This document shows, one piece after another, positions 46,268 to 56,367 of a DNA stretch of 64,000 nucleotides (positions within the stretch are counted from its first letter, which is position 1; every line of letters starts with the position of its first letter). The notes under the pieces are model-generated. The model had not been told where the DNA came from, did not search any database, and saw nothing but the letters and a program-made list of their open reading frames with translations. Origin of the DNA: Caulobacter sp. SLTY (GTDB lineage Bacteria; Pseudomonadota; Alphaproteobacteria; Caulobacterales; Caulobacteraceae); the NCBI RefSeq assembly GCF_009905535.1, contig NZ_JAAALA010000005.1, forward strand, positions 62,001-126,000. The letters are read 5' to 3'. The position numbers and the translations under genes are program-made.

Positions 46268-46451
46268 GCCGCCGTGAGTGTCCCTTCTCCCCTTGCGGGA
46301 GAAGGTGTCGCGAAGCGACGGATGAGGGGTCGATAGCTCTTTAAGCCGCGATGAGGCGCTGACGACAGGCTGTGTCGAGAGCCGGCGCGCCCCCTCATCC
46401 GACGCCTTCGGCGCCACCTTCTCCCGCGAGGGGAGAAGGGAGCCCAGAGGC
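46268..46451. repeat. 180-bp inverted-repeat element, copy 2
   Basis: Second copy of the element at 26049-26228. Arms GTCCCTTCTCCCC... and ...GGGGAGAAGGGAGC are near-perfect inverted repeats with inner CTTGC/GCGAG loops and a GCGAAGC hairpin; the centre is diverged. The flank AGGCGAACTCAC at the right end is shared with copy 1, and GTGAGT occurs at the left. The remainder of the gap to 46622 shows no gene; an AT-rich stretch near 46500-46520 may be the wecB promoter. Confidence 0.8.
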
Positions 46452-46622
46452 GAACTCACTCGCTATCGAGCAATTTCAAACAGACCCTCCCTCAATCCCT
46501 ACCAATCCTCTCGTAATATGAACGCCGGACAACGGCGATCTCAGAACCGGTTCAATCCCGTTCATCCACTTCTGGCCCCAGGGGACGGCGATGGGCCTAC
46601 CCCCATGCAAGGGGCGACGAAC

Positions 46623-47753
46623 GTGAGGGTGGCGATTGTGGCCGGGACCCGGCCTGAGGTGGTGAAGCTGGCGCCGGTCAGGGCGGCGTTGGCGGCGAAG
46701 GGCGGCTTCACGCCGGTGTGGATATCAACCGAACAGCAGGCGGCTCTGAACCGCCAGGCGCTGGATACCCTGGGCATCGCGCCCGACGTGGCCCTGCCGG
46801 CCCCGGCCAACGACGCCAGCCTGGCCGCCCGCTTCGCCCATGTCATGGACCAGCTCGACCGCGCCTATGAGAAGGTCCAGCCGGACCTGGTGGTGGTGCA
46901 GGGCGACACCTCCAGCACCGCCGCCGGCGCGATGGCCGCCTTCGCCCGCCGCCTGCCGGTGGCTCATGTCGAGGCGGGCCTGCGAACCTTCGACCTGGCC
47001 AGTCCCTTCCCCGAGGAGGGCTGGCGCTGCGTAGTCGGCCAGCTGGCTGAGCTGCATTTTGCCCCAACGGGAGTGGCGGCCGGCAACCTTACCCGCCAGG
47101 GCGTCGCCGACAGCCGGGTGTTCGTCACCGGCAACACCGGGGTCGACTCGGTGCGACTGGCCGCCGCCGGCCTGGCGCCGGAACCGGCCACCGAGGGCCT
47201 GCGCCGGATCATGGTCACCCTGCACCGGCGGGAGAACTGGGGCGAGGCGCTGGAGAACGTGCTGGGCGCCCTGCTGGACATCCGCGACCACGTGCCGGAC
47301 GTCGAGATCGTCTTCGTCGCCCACGCCAACCCGGCCCTGCGCCAGCGGGTGTTCGCCCTGCTGGAGGGCCAGGCGCGGATGCGGGTGATCGGGCCGCTGG
47401 AATACACCGACTTCCTGCGCCTCCTGAAAAGCTGCGTGATGGTCATGTCCGACAGCGGCGGGGTGCAGGAGGAGGCGCCGGTGTTCGGCGTGCCGGTGCT
47501 GGTGCTGCGGGAGTCCACCGAGCGGATGGAGGCGGTCACCGCCGGCGTCGCCCGGCTCGCGGGCGTCAGCCGCGCCGGCGTGGCGGGCCTGGCCTGCCTG
47601 CTGCTCACCGACGAGGCCGAGCGCCAGACGATGGCCCGCGCCCTCAGCCCCTTCGGCGACGGCTACGCCGCCGAGCGGATCGTCGAGGTTCTCACCCGCC
47701 ACTACGCGCAAAGGCTTGCCGACGACCCGATCTCGCGGCTGAATGCCGGTTAA
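46623..47753 (+). CDS. wecB: UDP-N-acetylglucosamine 2-epimerase (non-hydrolysing)
   Basis: 376 residues. Converts UDP-GlcNAc to UDP-ManNAc. Family motifs: AGTRPEVVKLAPV at the N-terminus, QGDTSST, HVEAGLRT, TLHRRENW, and SDSGGVQEEAPVFGVPVLVL with the following RESTERMEAV. GTG 46623 lies nine bases after AAGGGG and matches the family start; ATG 46605 and 46518 are longer alternatives. It is followed after 29 bases by an NfrB-like glycosyltransferase, which would use UDP-ManNAc. Confidence 0.92.
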   Translation: MRVAIVAGTRPEVVKLAPVRAALAAKGGFTPVWISTEQQAALNRQALDTLGIAPDVALPAPANDASLAARFAHVMDQLDRAYEKVQPDLVVVQGDTSSTAAGAMAAFARRLPVAHVEAGLRTFDLASPFPEEGWRCVVGQLAELHFAPTGVAAGNLTRQGVADSRVFVTGNTGVDSVRLAAAGLAPEPATEGLRRIMVTLHRRENWGEALENVLGALLDIRDHVPDVEIVFVAHANPALRQRVFALLEGQARMRVIGPLEYTDFLRLLKSCVMVMSDSGGVQEEAPVFGVPVLVLRESTERMEAVTAGVARLAGVSRAGVAGLACLLLTDEAERQTMARALSPFGDGYAAERIVEVLTRHYAQRLADDPISRLNAG

Positions 47754-47782
47754 CCTTTTGCGAGGGTTGGGGGAGGGGGATC

Positions 47783-50065
47783 ATGCTGGCGGCCTGGCTC
47801 GCCGAGGCGTCCGGATGGCTGTCGTCGGTGGGGACCACCGGCGCCGGCGTCCATGGCGCGCTGGTCGCCTACTGGGGCGTCCTGAAGGTGGCCATCGTGG
47901 TCACCGCCGTGCTGATCACCATCAGCTCGATCGACGACCTGATCATCGACATCCTCTACTGGTGGCGCCAATGGGTCCGCCTGTTCGACTTCTGGGGCCG
48001 GCCGCCGAAACAGGCGCGGCTGGACGCCCACCCCGAGAAGATGATCGCCATCATGGTGCCGGCCTGGCAGGAGAGCGATGTCATCGCCAACATGGTGGCC
48101 AACACCAACAAGACCTTCGACTACGCCCGCTACAAGATCTTTGTCGGGGTCTACGCCAACGATCCGGACACCGCCCGCGAGGTGGAGAAGGTCCGCCAGC
48201 GTTTTCCCAACACCTACCGCGCCGAGGTCCCGCACGACGGGCCGACCAGCAAGGCCGACTGCCTCAACTGGCTGGTCCAGAACATCCTGCTGCACGAGCA
48301 GCGGACGGGGGATCGGTTCGACGTCTTCATGATGCACGACGCCGAGGACGTGGTGCACCCCTACGGCCTGAAGACCGTGAACTGGTTCATCGAGGACAAC
48401 GGGATGATCCAGATGCCGGTGCTCAGCATGGACCGGCAGTGGCACAAGCTGGTTGCCTGCCACTACATGGACGAGTTCGCCGAGTTCCATACCAAGGACT
48501 TGCCGGTCCGCTCTGACATCTCCCGGATGACGCCGTCGGCCGGGGTGGCCACAGCCTTCGCCCGGTCGGCCATGCTGGCGCTAGTGCGAGAGAAGGACGG
48601 CCAGCCGTTCAACACCGACAGCCTGACCGAGGACTACGATGTCGCCCATCGGCTGAGCGCGCTGGGCTATCCCTCCGAATTCATCCGCTACCACGCCCGG
48701 GTGCCCCGCCAGCGCAAGCGCTGGTTCGGCAAGGGCGAGGTCAGCGTCATGAGGCGCGAACTGGTGGCGACCAAGGAGTTCTTCCCCGACCGCTTCCAGA
48801 CCTCGGTGCGCCAGAAGACCCGCTGGATGCTGGGCATCTCCTACCTGGGCTGGAAACAGCTGGGCTGGTTCGGCGACCTGGCCAACCGCTACTACCTGTT
48901 CCGCGACCGCAAGGCGCTGTTCACCTCGCCGGTCGGGGCGTTGGCCTATCTGATCGTGCTGCAGGTGCTGGGCTACTGGGGGATCGTGGCCATCTGGCCC
49001 CAGGCGGCCACCCTGCCGCCGCTGATCGACCAGGCCTGGGTCTGGTGGCTGGTGGGTCTGAACTTCCTGTTCCTGGTCAACCGTATCCTGCACCGGGCCT
49101 GGTTCACCGGCATCAACCATGGCCTCAAGCATGTGCCGCTGACGCCGGTGCGGATCGTGGTCTCTAACCTGATCGGCTTTGGGGCCTTCTTCCGCTCCCT
49201 GCGCCAGTACATCAGCCACCTGATCACCGGCCGCACCATCGCCTGGGACAAGACCCAGCACAGCTATCCCTCACTGACCGAGCTGCAGCGCGGCGGCAGG
49301 GTCGGCGATGTTCTGAGGTTCTGGAACCATCTGTCGGAGGAGGACCTGGAGACGGCCCTGGCCGCCCAGAAGGTCTCCTACCGGCCCATCGGCCTGCTGC
49401 TGCTGGATCTCGGCATGGTCGAGGACGAGCACCTGGCCGAGGCCTTCGCCGAGCGGGGCGAGGTCTATGCCTCCATCTTCGATCCCTTCCAGATCGAGGA
49501 CAGCGTCCTCTGGCTGCTGACCCCCGAACAGGCGGCCCGGTTCGCCGCCGTGCCCCTGCGCCGCCAGAACGGCACGGTGGACGTGGCCCTGGCCGAGCCG
49601 TTGGTCGCCGCTCGCCGGGCGGAGCTGGAGAAGATCCTCGGCGCGCGCGGCGTGAAGACGGTGCGCTACCTCTATGCCCCGCTCAGCGACGTGGCCTTCG
49701 CCATCCGCTTCGCCTGGCGTGAGGCGCCGTTCGCCAAGGGTCGGGCGCTGATCGCCAGGGCTCGCGAACAGGGGCGGATCAGCGCCTCGGACGAGGCGGC
49801 CGCCTGGCGGGCGATCCGCGCGCCCTACGTGCGGCTGGGCGACCTGCTGGTGCGGGCGGGGGCCATCAGCCATGACACGCTGCAGGCGGCGCTGGCCGAG
49901 GGCGGCGATCGGCTGGGCGAGCAACTGGTGGCGGCCGGCCGGATCACGCCCGGGCAGAGGGACGCGGCCCTGGCGGTCCAGCTGTCCGAGGACGGGGTGG
50001 CGTCGCGGCTGGCCGAACTGGCAGCCAGGGCCTCAGAAGCTGAACCCGCCCGATACGCCTACTGA
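47783..50065 (+). CDS. NfrB-like glycosyltransferase with C-terminal MshEN-like c-di-GMP region
   Basis: 760 residues. N-terminal membrane segment (about 30-50), cytosolic GT2 domain with HDAED (DxD-like), LTEDYDVAHRL (TED) and RQKTRW (QxxRW of processive synthases), then further membrane segments (about 385-470) and a cytosolic C-terminal region (about 500-740) with repeated RLGDLL-xxxGAI- and IGLLLLDLGMV patterns like MshEN (GspE N-terminal) domains that bind c-di-GMP. This is the architecture of E. coli NfrB, part of a c-di-GMP-controlled ManNAc exopolysaccharide synthase and phage N4 receptor system that needs WecB. Convergent 33-base overlap with the barrel gene. Confidence 0.87.
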   Translation: MLAAWLAEASGWLSSVGTTGAGVHGALVAYWGVLKVAIVVTAVLITISSIDDLIIDILYWWRQWVRLFDFWGRPPKQARLDAHPEKMIAIMVPAWQESDVIANMVANTNKTFDYARYKIFVGVYANDPDTAREVEKVRQRFPNTYRAEVPHDGPTSKADCLNWLVQNILLHEQRTGDRFDVFMMHDAEDVVHPYGLKTVNWFIEDNGMIQMPVLSMDRQWHKLVACHYMDEFAEFHTKDLPVRSDISRMTPSAGVATAFARSAMLALVREKDGQPFNTDSLTEDYDVAHRLSALGYPSEFIRYHARVPRQRKRWFGKGEVSVMRRELVATKEFFPDRFQTSVRQKTRWMLGISYLGWKQLGWFGDLANRYYLFRDRKALFTSPVGALAYLIVLQVLGYWGIVAIWPQAATLPPLIDQAWVWWLVGLNFLFLVNRILHRAWFTGINHGLKHVPLTPVRIVVSNLIGFGAFFRSLRQYISHLITGRTIAWDKTQHSYPSLTELQRGGRVGDVLRFWNHLSEEDLETALAAQKVSYRPIGLLLLDLGMVEDEHLAEAFAERGEVYASIFDPFQIEDSVLWLLTPEQAARFAAVPLRRQNGTVDVALAEPLVAARRAELEKILGARGVKTVRYLYAPLSDVAFAIRFAWREAPFAKGRALIARAREQGRISASDEAAAWRAIRAPYVRLGDLLVRAGAISHDTLQAALAEGGDRLGEQLVAAGRITPGQRDAALAVQLSEDGVASRLAELAARASEAEPARYAY

Positions 50066-51688
50066 CACCTTCGGCCCGACGAACTGGGCCGGCACCCCCA
50101 CCGTGTCACCGAGCGGGGCGGCGTATAGCACATCCAGGTTCCAGCGGCCGTCGAGGCTGAGCCGCACCCCGCCGCCGGCGAAGGTCCCGCTCATCTCCTG
50201 GGGGCCGATGGTGTCCTCGTTCCAGGCCCAGGCGCCCTCGACGAAGGCGGCCGGACGGATGGAGAGGCGATTGCCCAGCTTCGCCGCCGGGCCGTAGATG
50301 TCGAGCGAGCCGGAGACGCCGCTGTCGCCATAGAGGGCGCCGGGGTCCAGCGCCCGGCCGCCGATCAGGCCGCCGTAGGTGAACTCTTCGTACTGCAGCA
50401 GCGGGCTGTCGGAGGCCTGGGCCCGCAGGCGCGGCTCCAGCAGGAAGCCGCCGGTGACGAAGCTGCCCTGGCCCTCGAAACGCACCACGAAGGCCGCCGG
50501 CTTGGCCTGGACGCGGCTGAGCAGCGTATCGCCCTGCTGCGAGGCGCCCAGCCCCTCCAGCCCCTTGCGCAGGCTGAGGTAGCCGTAGGCCGAGCCGCCG
50601 TCCCCGCGATAGTCGGCCTGGACCCCCGCATAGACCACCCGCAGGTGATCACGCACCGTCGGCGGGCCGGTGGTCAGGTCGGTGTCCTGATTGATCCCCT
50701 CGAAGCCCAGGCGCCCGGCAACCAGCACCGCCGATCGCGGGCCGCTGGCCAGGCCCAGAGGATGGCGCAGTTCGAACCGCACCAACTGCGTGGTTCCGTA
50801 GGTGTCGGGGGTCGGCGCACGTTCGTCCGGCTGCTGCTCGAACCAGGCCAGGTCGCCCTTCAGCTCCAGCCCCGAGCGGGTCATCAGCACTTGGCTTGAG
50901 ACCTGGGCGCCGCGCTGGCCCTCGCCGGTCAGGTCGTGGAAGACCCCGATGATGGTCCGCTCATGCAGGGGGGTGAGGTTGCCGAAGATCAGGCTGGCCC
51001 CGCCGCTCCACGTCCCCACCGTCTCGGCCGAGGCGTTCTGGGCGCTGAGGAAGATCCCCGGCGGGCCGGGTGACACGGCCAGCACCAGCACGACCTCCTC
51101 GCCCTGCGCCCGCACCGACGGCGCAACGCCCCAGAAGCCGTAACGGGAGGCGGCGTCCGCGCCCCGCCGCAGGGTCCGCGCCTGCAGCAGCTCACCCGGA
51201 CGGACGTCGGCGTAGGCCCGGCGGATGAAGGCCTCCTGGGACGCATCCGCCCCCTGCACTTCCAGCCCGGCGATACGGCCTTCGCGCACCTTGATGCGCC
51301 AGATGTTGCCTTCGCGGGCGATCTCGCTGCGGGCTCCGACATAGCCGCGCGAGGCGTAGGTACAGTCGATCCAGGCCGCGACCTTGCCGGCCGTCTGGGC
51401 GTCGGCGCCGGGGTCGCCCAGATGCACCCATCCGGTGCGCAATTCTTCCTGGGTAAAAAGGCCGGCCCCGGTGATCTCGACCGGAACTTTCGCGGGCGCG
51501 GTGTCAGCAACTGGCAACAGGTTTCGGCATTCCGCAGCCGTTGGCAGGGTCAGCGGGATCGACCGCTGCGGCGCCTCGAAGCGCAACACCTCGGCCTGCG
51601 GCGGAGGCGGCGTCTGGGCCACGGCCAGGCCGGCGGCGAAGGCCAATGGCGCGGCCGCGGCCAGGCCGGAAAGACAGTGATTGGACAT
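50033..51688 (-). CDS. ShlB/FhaC-like outer-membrane protein (POTRA + beta-barrel)
   Basis: 551 residues. Signal peptide (CLSGLAAAAPLAFAAGLAVA). A POTRA-like region (about 75-200, with YASRGYVGARSEI and VREGRIAGLEVQGA) precedes a beta-barrel ending in SVGVSGGFSF. TpsB proteins of this type export partner polypeptides; no TpsA partner lies here. GGGGG precedes ATG 51688. Facing and overlapping the NfrB-like gene, it could be the outer-membrane export pore for the polymer, in place of NfrA; inference only. Confidence 0.8.
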   Translation of the reverse strand: MSNHCLSGLAAAAPLAFAAGLAVAQTPPPPQAEVLRFEAPQRSIPLTLPTAAECRNLLPVADTAPAKVPVEITGAGLFTQEELRTGWVHLGDPGADAQTAGKVAAWIDCTYASRGYVGARSEIAREGNIWRIKVREGRIAGLEVQGADASQEAFIRRAYADVRPGELLQARTLRRGADAASRYGFWGVAPSVRAQGEEVVLVLAVSPGPPGIFLSAQNASAETVGTWSGGASLIFGNLTPLHERTIIGVFHDLTGEGQRGAQVSSQVLMTRSGLELKGDLAWFEQQPDERAPTPDTYGTTQLVRFELRHPLGLASGPRSAVLVAGRLGFEGINQDTDLTTGPPTVRDHLRVVYAGVQADYRGDGGSAYGYLSLRKGLEGLGASQQGDTLLSRVQAKPAAFVVRFEGQGSFVTGGFLLEPRLRAQASDSPLLQYEEFTYGGLIGGRALDPGALYGDSGVSGSLDIYGPAAKLGNRLSIRPAAFVEGAWAWNEDTIGPQEMSGTFAGGGVRLSLDGRWNLDVLYAAPLGDTVGVPAQFVGPKVSVGVSGGFSF

Positions 51689-51781
51689 TCCGCCCCCTGA
51701 GATCCCCACGTTAACCACATCACGCCGGTCCGGCCGTGGTCAAGCGAGGCTGAGGGTCGCGCCTTGAACCGCCGCTGAACG

Positions 51782-51808
51782 AAAAAGGCCCGGGATCGCT
51801 CCCGGGCC
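51782..51808 (-). terminator. Rho-independent terminator of petABC
   Basis: On the minus strand GGCCCGGGA (51787-51795) pairs perfectly with TCCCGGGCC (51800-51808) and is followed by TTTTT (51782-51786). It lies 24 bases after the petC stop. Confidence 0.9.
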
Positions 51809-51831
51809 TCGATCGTCTGTGGACGAGGGCT

Positions 51832-52677
51832 TTAGTGGCTCTCGTTGCGCCACACCCGGCGGTAGCTGGCGTACAGCAGGCCGGAGAACAGCAGCAGGTA
51901 GATCAGCACCGCGAAGCCGGTCGCGTTGCGCTCTTCCAGCTTGGGCTCGGCGGCCCACATCAGGAAGGCGGCGACATCCCGAGCCTGGTTGGCCGCCGTC
52001 GACGGGGTGCCGTCGTCGAAGGTCACCTTGCCGGGGCCCAGCTGCGGCGGCATGGCCACGAAGCCGCCGGGCGGGACATGGTGCTTGTCACCGGTCCAGC
52101 CGGCCGAAAGGTCGCCCGGGAAGTAGGAGTTATAGTACTGGCCGGTCGGCACGGTCAGGCCCTTGGGCGGGGCCTCGTAGCCCATCAGGAAGGCAGCCAG
52201 GTATTCCGGCCCGCCAGAGCGGCCCTTGGCGATCACCGACAGGTCCGGGGGCAGGGCGCCGCCGTTGCCGGCACGCGCAGCGTAGTCGTTCTTGTAGGGC
52301 TTGGGGAACCGGTCGGCCGGGACGGCGGCGCGGGTGATCTCGTCGCCGGTCTCGGTGTCGATGTCCGGCACCTGGATGTCGGCGGCCAGCGCCTTCACAT
52401 AGGGGTTGTCGTTCGGGTTCTTGTACTTCTTGTCATAGAAGGGGCCGCCCTTGTCGCCGAGGTTCCGGAAGCTGAGCAGCTTCATGGAGTGGCAGGCCGA
52501 GCAGACCTCGCGATAGACCTTGTAGCCGCGTTGCAGCTGGGCCTGGTCGAACTTCCCGAAGGGACCTTCGAAGCTGTAGGCGATCTCCGGCGGCTTCTTG
52601 GCGCCGCCCGCGGCCAGGGCCGGGGCCGCGACCAGCGTGGTGAGCGCCGCCGCGATCAGGGTGAGTTTGCGCAGCAT
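51832..52677 (-). CDS. petC: Ubiquinol-cytochrome c reductase cytochrome c1
   Basis: 281 residues. Signal peptide (LTLIAAALTTLVAAPALA), haem-binding CSACH near residue 59-63, a methionine ligand region (FVAMPPQLGPG) and a C-terminal membrane anchor (TGFAVLIYLLLFSGLLYASY) with basic cytosolic tail. Third gene of petABC; six bases after petB. Passes electrons from the Rieske centre to soluble or membrane cytochrome c on the periplasmic side. Confidence 0.96.
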   Translation of the reverse strand: MLRKLTLIAAALTTLVAAPALAAGGAKKPPEIAYSFEGPFGKFDQAQLQRGYKVYREVCSACHSMKLLSFRNLGDKGGPFYDKKYKNPNDNPYVKALAADIQVPDIDTETGDEITRAAVPADRFPKPYKNDYAARAGNGGALPPDLSVIAKGRSGGPEYLAAFLMGYEAPPKGLTVPTGQYYNSYFPGDLSAGWTGDKHHVPPGGFVAMPPQLGPGKVTFDDGTPSTAANQARDVAAFLMWAAEPKLEERNATGFAVLIYLLLFSGLLYASYRRVWRNESH

Positions 52678-52683
52678 GGAGGC

Positions 52684-54003
52684 TCAGCCCTTCTTTTCGG
52701 CGTCGGCCGTGGCGCCCGCGGGCGTCGTGGCGGGGTGGGACAGCGCCGGAGAGGCGATGGTTTCCGGAGTCGGCTTCGGGGTCTCGATGAGGCCCAGCAG
52801 CGGCATGATCACCAGGAAGTAGGCGAAGTAGTAGAGGGTGGCCAAGCGCGACAGCCAGACCCAGCTGTTGATGTCGCTTTCCAGGATCTTGAAGGTGGTC
52901 AGGCCAGGGATGACCGGGTCGTCTGGCAGCTTGGCGCCGCAGAAGCCCAGGATCACGCAGACGATGACCAGGATGATGAAGTAGGCCTTGGCCATCGGCC
53001 GATAGCGCATGGAACGCACCTTGGAGGTGTCGAGCCAGGGCAGGGCGAACAGCACGCCGATGGCGCCGAACATGGCCACCACGCCCATCACCTTGTCCGG
53101 AACGGCGCGCAGGATGGCGTAGAAGGGCAGGAAGTACCACTCGGGCACGATGTGCGCCGGGGTCACCAGCGGGTTGGCCTCGATGTAGTTGTCGGCGTGG
53201 CCAAGCGCGTTCGGCATGTAGAACACGAAGATCGCGAACAGCACCAGGAAGACGCTCATGGCGAAGCCGTCCTTCACCGTCGCGTACGGGGTGAAGGGCA
53301 GGGTGTCGGCCTTGGACTTCGGATCGATGCCGGTCGGGTTGTTCTGGCCGACCACATGCAGCGCCCAGACGTGCAGGACAACGACGCCCGCGATCATGAA
53401 GGGCAGCAGGTAGTGCAGCGAGAAGAAGCGGTTCAGCGTGGCGTTGTCGACGGCGAAGCCGCCCTGCAGCCAGACCAGGATCGGCCCGCCGACCACCGGG
53501 ATGGCCCCGATGATGTTGGTGATCACGACCGCGCCGTGGAACGACATCTGGCCCCAGGGCAGGACGTAACCCATGAAGGCGGTGGCCATCATCAACAGGT
53601 AGATGACGCAGCCGAGAATCCACAGAACCTCACGCGGCGGCTTGTAGCTGCCGTAGTAGAGGCCCCGGAACATGTGCAGGTAGACCGCGATGAAGAACAT
53701 CGAGGCCCCGTTGGCGTGGGTGTAGCGGATCAGCCAGCCGTAATTCACATCGCGCATGATGTGCTCGACCGAGGCGAAGGCCCCGCTGGCGCTCGGCGTG
53801 TAGTGCATGGCCAGCACGATGCCGGTGACGATCTGGATCGCCAGGCAGAGGCTGAGGATGCCGCCGAAGGTCCACCAGTAGTTCAGGTTCCGCGGCGTCG
53901 GATAATCGACGAAGCTGTCCCAGACCAGGCGGGTGACGGGAAGGCGCTGGTCGAGCCAGCGGGTGATGCCGGATTTCGGCTCGTAAGTGGAATGTCCGCT
54001 CAT
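52684..54003 (-). CDS. petB: Ubiquinol-cytochrome c reductase cytochrome b
   Basis: 439 residues with eight predicted membrane helices. Haem-ligand pairs lie in helix B and D (for example [11 protein letters not shown] and [20 protein letters not shown]), and the Qo-site PEWYF motif is present ([11 protein letters not shown]). The C-terminal tail is extended and Lys/Ala-rich. The quinol-oxidising core of the bc1 complex. Start two bases after petA. Confidence 0.96.
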   Translation of the reverse strand: MSGHSTYEPKSGITRWLDQRLPVTRLVWDSFVDYPTPRNLNYWWTFGGILSLCLAIQIVTGIVLAMHYTPSASGAFASVEHIMRDVNYGWLIRYTHANGASMFFIAVYLHMFRGLYYGSYKPPREVLWILGCVIYLLMMATAFMGYVLPWGQMSFHGAVVITNIIGAIPVVGGPILVWLQGGFAVDNATLNRFFSLHYLLPFMIAGVVVLHVWALHVVGQNNPTGIDPKSKADTLPFTPYATVKDGFAMSVFLVLFAIFVFYMPNALGHADNYIEANPLVTPAHIVPEWYFLPFYAILRAVPDKVMGVVAMFGAIGVLFALPWLDTSKVRSMRYRPMAKAYFIILVIVCVILGFCGAKLPDDPVIPGLTTFKILESDINSWVWLSRLATLYYFAYFLVIMPLLGLIETPKPTPETIASPALSHPATTPAGATADAEKKG

Positions 54004-54005
54004 CG

Positions 54006-54548
54006 TCAGCCGATCTTGACCTTGGTGTCGGAAAGGAAGGCGTAGTCGGGGACCACGAGGTTGGTCGGCGCCGGACCCTTACGGATGCGGCCCGAAGTGT
54101 CGTAGCTCGACCCGTGGCAGGGGCAGAACCAGCCGCCGTACTCGCCGCCTCCAACCGTCGGCACACAACCGAGGTGGGTGCAGCTGCCGACCAGCACCAT
54201 CCACTGGGGCTTGCCTTCCTTGTGGCGCTGGGCGTCGGCCTGCGGGTCCTTCAGCTGCGCCGAGTCGTCACGGACGGCGGCGTCGATCTGGGCCTGGGTC
54301 CGATTGCGGATGAACAGGGGCTTGCCGCGCCAGTTGATGGTCACCTGTTGGCCCGGCTCGATCTTGGTCAGGTCGTACTCGACGCTGGCGAGAGCGAGGG
54401 TGTCGGCCGAAGGGTTCATCTGGCTGATCAACGGCCAGACCACCGAAGCGGCGGCGCCGCCGGCCGCGGCGATCGCCGCGATATGGATGAAGTCGCGCCG
54501 GGACGGATCGTCTCCGGCTGGTGTCGTATGAACGGCGCTGTCGGCCAC
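54006..54548 (-). CDS. petA: Rieske iron-sulfur subunit of bc1 complex
   Basis: 180 residues. Tat signal SRRDFI followed by a hydrophobic membrane anchor ([20 protein letters not shown]). Cluster-binding boxes CTHLGC and CPCHGS with the stabilising disulfide cysteines. GTG 54548 lies nine bases after AAGGG; a GTG at 54581 would add 11 residues. First gene of petABC. The 250-base gap to the divergent hemF holds both promoters and no gene. Confidence 0.95.
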   Translation of the reverse strand: MADSAVHTTPAGDDPSRRDFIHIAAIAAAGGAAASVVWPLISQMNPSADTLALASVEYDLTKIEPGQQVTINWRGKPLFIRNRTQAQIDAAVRDDSAQLKDPQADAQRHKEGKPQWMVLVGSCTHLGCVPTVGGGEYGGWFCPCHGSSYDTSGRIRKGPAPTNLVVPDYAFLSDTKVKIG

Positions 54549-54798
54549 CTGCAGGTCACCCTTCGCAAGACGCCGGCCCACGAGGCGGGGGCCGGACCAG
54601 AAAATTCCGAAGCGCGGCCCTTTGAGTGGCCCTTCGCGCGGAGCCTTGTGGCGCGCGCGATTCGAAGGGCCGCCCCGGTAAGGCCCAGCGATCGGGATCG
54701 CTTAGAACCTACCCAGCCCTTTTTCAACCGGCTGTGATCGGAAAAGGCGCCCAGCCTGCGCATGGACGCTCGCGCCTGACGCTGTAAAAGGCCTGCCC

Positions 54799-55671
54799 AT
54801 GACCGACACCGCCCTTCTCGATACCCGGAAACAGCGCGCCCAGGCCTGGTTCGAAACTCTCCGCGACCGCATTCTGGCCGCCTTCGAGGCCCTGGAGGAT
54901 GCCGCCCCCGCCGATCTCTATCCCGGCGAGCCTGGGCGGTTCGAGAAGAAACCCTGGGTCCGCGCCGCCGGCGGCGGCGGGGTCATGTCGATGATGCACG
55001 GTCGCTTCTTCGAGAAGGTCGGGGTGCATACCTCGGTGGTGTTCGGCACGTTCACCGAAGAGATGGCCAAGTCCATGCCGGGCGCGGCGGAGGATCCGCG
55101 GTTCTTCGCAACAGGGGTGTCGCTGATCGCCCATATGCGCAGCCCGCGCGTGCCGGCGGTGCATATGAACACCCGCTTCATCTGCACGACCAAGGGCTGG
55201 TTCGGCGGCGGCGGCGATCTCACCCCGCTGCTGGGCTACCAGCGCAACCAGGACTTCCCCGACGCCAAGGCCTTCCACGCCGCCTTCAAGGACGCATGCG
55301 ACCGCTTCGATCCGGACTGGCATCCCAAGTACAAGGCCTGGTGCGACGAGTACTTCTTCCTGCCCCACAGGAACGAGCCGCGCGGCATCGGCGGCATCTT
55401 CTACGACCACCACGACAGCGGGGACTGGGATCGCGATTTCGCCTTCACCCAGGCGGTGGGCGAGGCCTTCCTCGATTCCTATCCGAAGATCGCCGCCGGC
55501 CGGATGGCTGAGCCCTGGACGGAGGCGGAGCGGGAGGAGCAGTTGGTGCAGCGTGGCCGATACGTGGAGTTCAACCTGCTGTACGACCGGGGGACCATGT
55601 TCGGGCTGAAGACCGGCGGGAACGTGGAGTCGATCCTCAGCTCGATGCCGCCGACGGTGAAGTGGCCCTAA
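54799..55671 (+). CDS. hemF: Oxygen-dependent coproporphyrinogen III oxidase
   Basis: 290 residues, normal length. Decarboxylates coproporphyrinogen III to protoporphyrinogen IX in haem synthesis, using O2. Signatures: [47 protein letters not shown], and [15 protein letters not shown]. Single gene, divergent from petABC, overlapping the convergent cytochrome gene by four bases. Confidence 0.96.
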   Translation: MTDTALLDTRKQRAQAWFETLRDRILAAFEALEDAAPADLYPGEPGRFEKKPWVRAAGGGGVMSMMHGRFFEKVGVHTSVVFGTFTEEMAKSMPGAAEDPRFFATGVSLIAHMRSPRVPAVHMNTRFICTTKGWFGGGGDLTPLLGYQRNQDFPDAKAFHAAFKDACDRFDPDWHPKYKAWCDEYFFLPHRNEPRGIGGIFYDHHDSGDWDRDFAFTQAVGEAFLDSYPKIAAGRMAEPWTEAEREEQLVQRGRYVEFNLLYDRGTMFGLKTGGNVESILSSMPPTVKWP

Positions 55672-56333
55672 GCCGGACAGGCAGCGCCCGTATCGATCCA
55701 GGCCTTGATCAGCCCGCCGAACGTCGCCTGATCGCCGGGCGCCGGGGCGCGGCCCTTGCCGGGGTTCCAGCCCCAGCCGACCAGTTCGTCCTCGGCCATG
55801 TGGTGGCGCAGGGCTTCCAGGTCCTTGCCGCCGTTGCGGGCCGGATCCTTGATCTGGCGGCAGATCTCGCCCGGCGTCTTGCCCTGCCAAGCCATGCTCT
55901 TGGGGGCCAAGGCCCATTTGGGATTGCCGGGGATCGATTGGATACGGTCGCCGCCGACCTCGAAGTTTTCTGAGCCATGGCAGGTCGAGCAGCGCTGGCC
56001 GGCCGGACCGTGGCCATCCACGGCGCCGGTCATCGGCGGGCTGTGCACCTTCATCATCGCGCCCTGCCGCGGGACATTGTCGACCGGGTGGCAGTTCACG
56101 CAGCGGGGATGGGTGATGACCTTGGCCGCCTCGGCGTACAGGGCGAGGGAGCGGGCGTTGCGGTCGGTGATGGTGTCGAATGCCGAGGCCGGCTTCAGCG
56201 CATCACGCTTGGCCAGCACGGCCTCATAAGGCGCCAGCGAGGCGGTCGGCGCGGTCTCCGCCCGAGCGTTGAGGGTCCCCGCGGCGACGCAGAGGCCGAA
56301 GGTCGAAAGGCAGATGAGGCTGAAGGCGCGCAT
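55668..56333 (-). CDS. Dihaem-type periplasmic cytochrome c
   Basis: 221 residues. Signal peptide ([20 protein letters not shown], then AET). Two haem-binding motifs, CVNCH and CSTCH, about 45 residues apart, with a long loop after the second. Similar proteins occur near isoquinoline or aldehyde oxidoreductases and are electron acceptors, which makes a link with the periplasmic PaoABC complex possible but unproven. Stop overlaps hemF end. Confidence 0.8.
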   Translation of the reverse strand: MRAFSLICLSTFGLCVAAGTLNARAETAPTASLAPYEAVLAKRDALKPASAFDTITDRNARSLALYAEAAKVITHPRCVNCHPVDNVPRQGAMMKVHSPPMTGAVDGHGPAGQRCSTCHGSENFEVGGDRIQSIPGNPKWALAPKSMAWQGKTPGEICRQIKDPARNGGKDLEALRHHMAEDELVGWGWNPGKGRAPAPGDQATFGGLIKAWIDTGAACPA

Positions 56334-56367
56334 GATCGCAGAACGGCGATCACGCCGATTAAGTTGC

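Noticed and set aside
43465-46398. Long minus-strand open frame opposite nucleoside hydrolase, ribokinase and oxygenase
   Set aside because: No domain and a shadow composition; three good genes lie on the other strand.
46265-46459. Short minus-strand frame with TPHPSLRDTFSRKGRR
   Set aside because: This peptide is a translation of the repeat-element arm and appears in many spurious predictions; not a protein.
46550-46575. tRNA T-arm look-alike (GGTTCAATCCCG)
   Set aside because: No matching acceptor stem about 65 bases upstream, no anticodon arm, and no CCA end; also considered and rejected as an att site for lack of a direct repeat.
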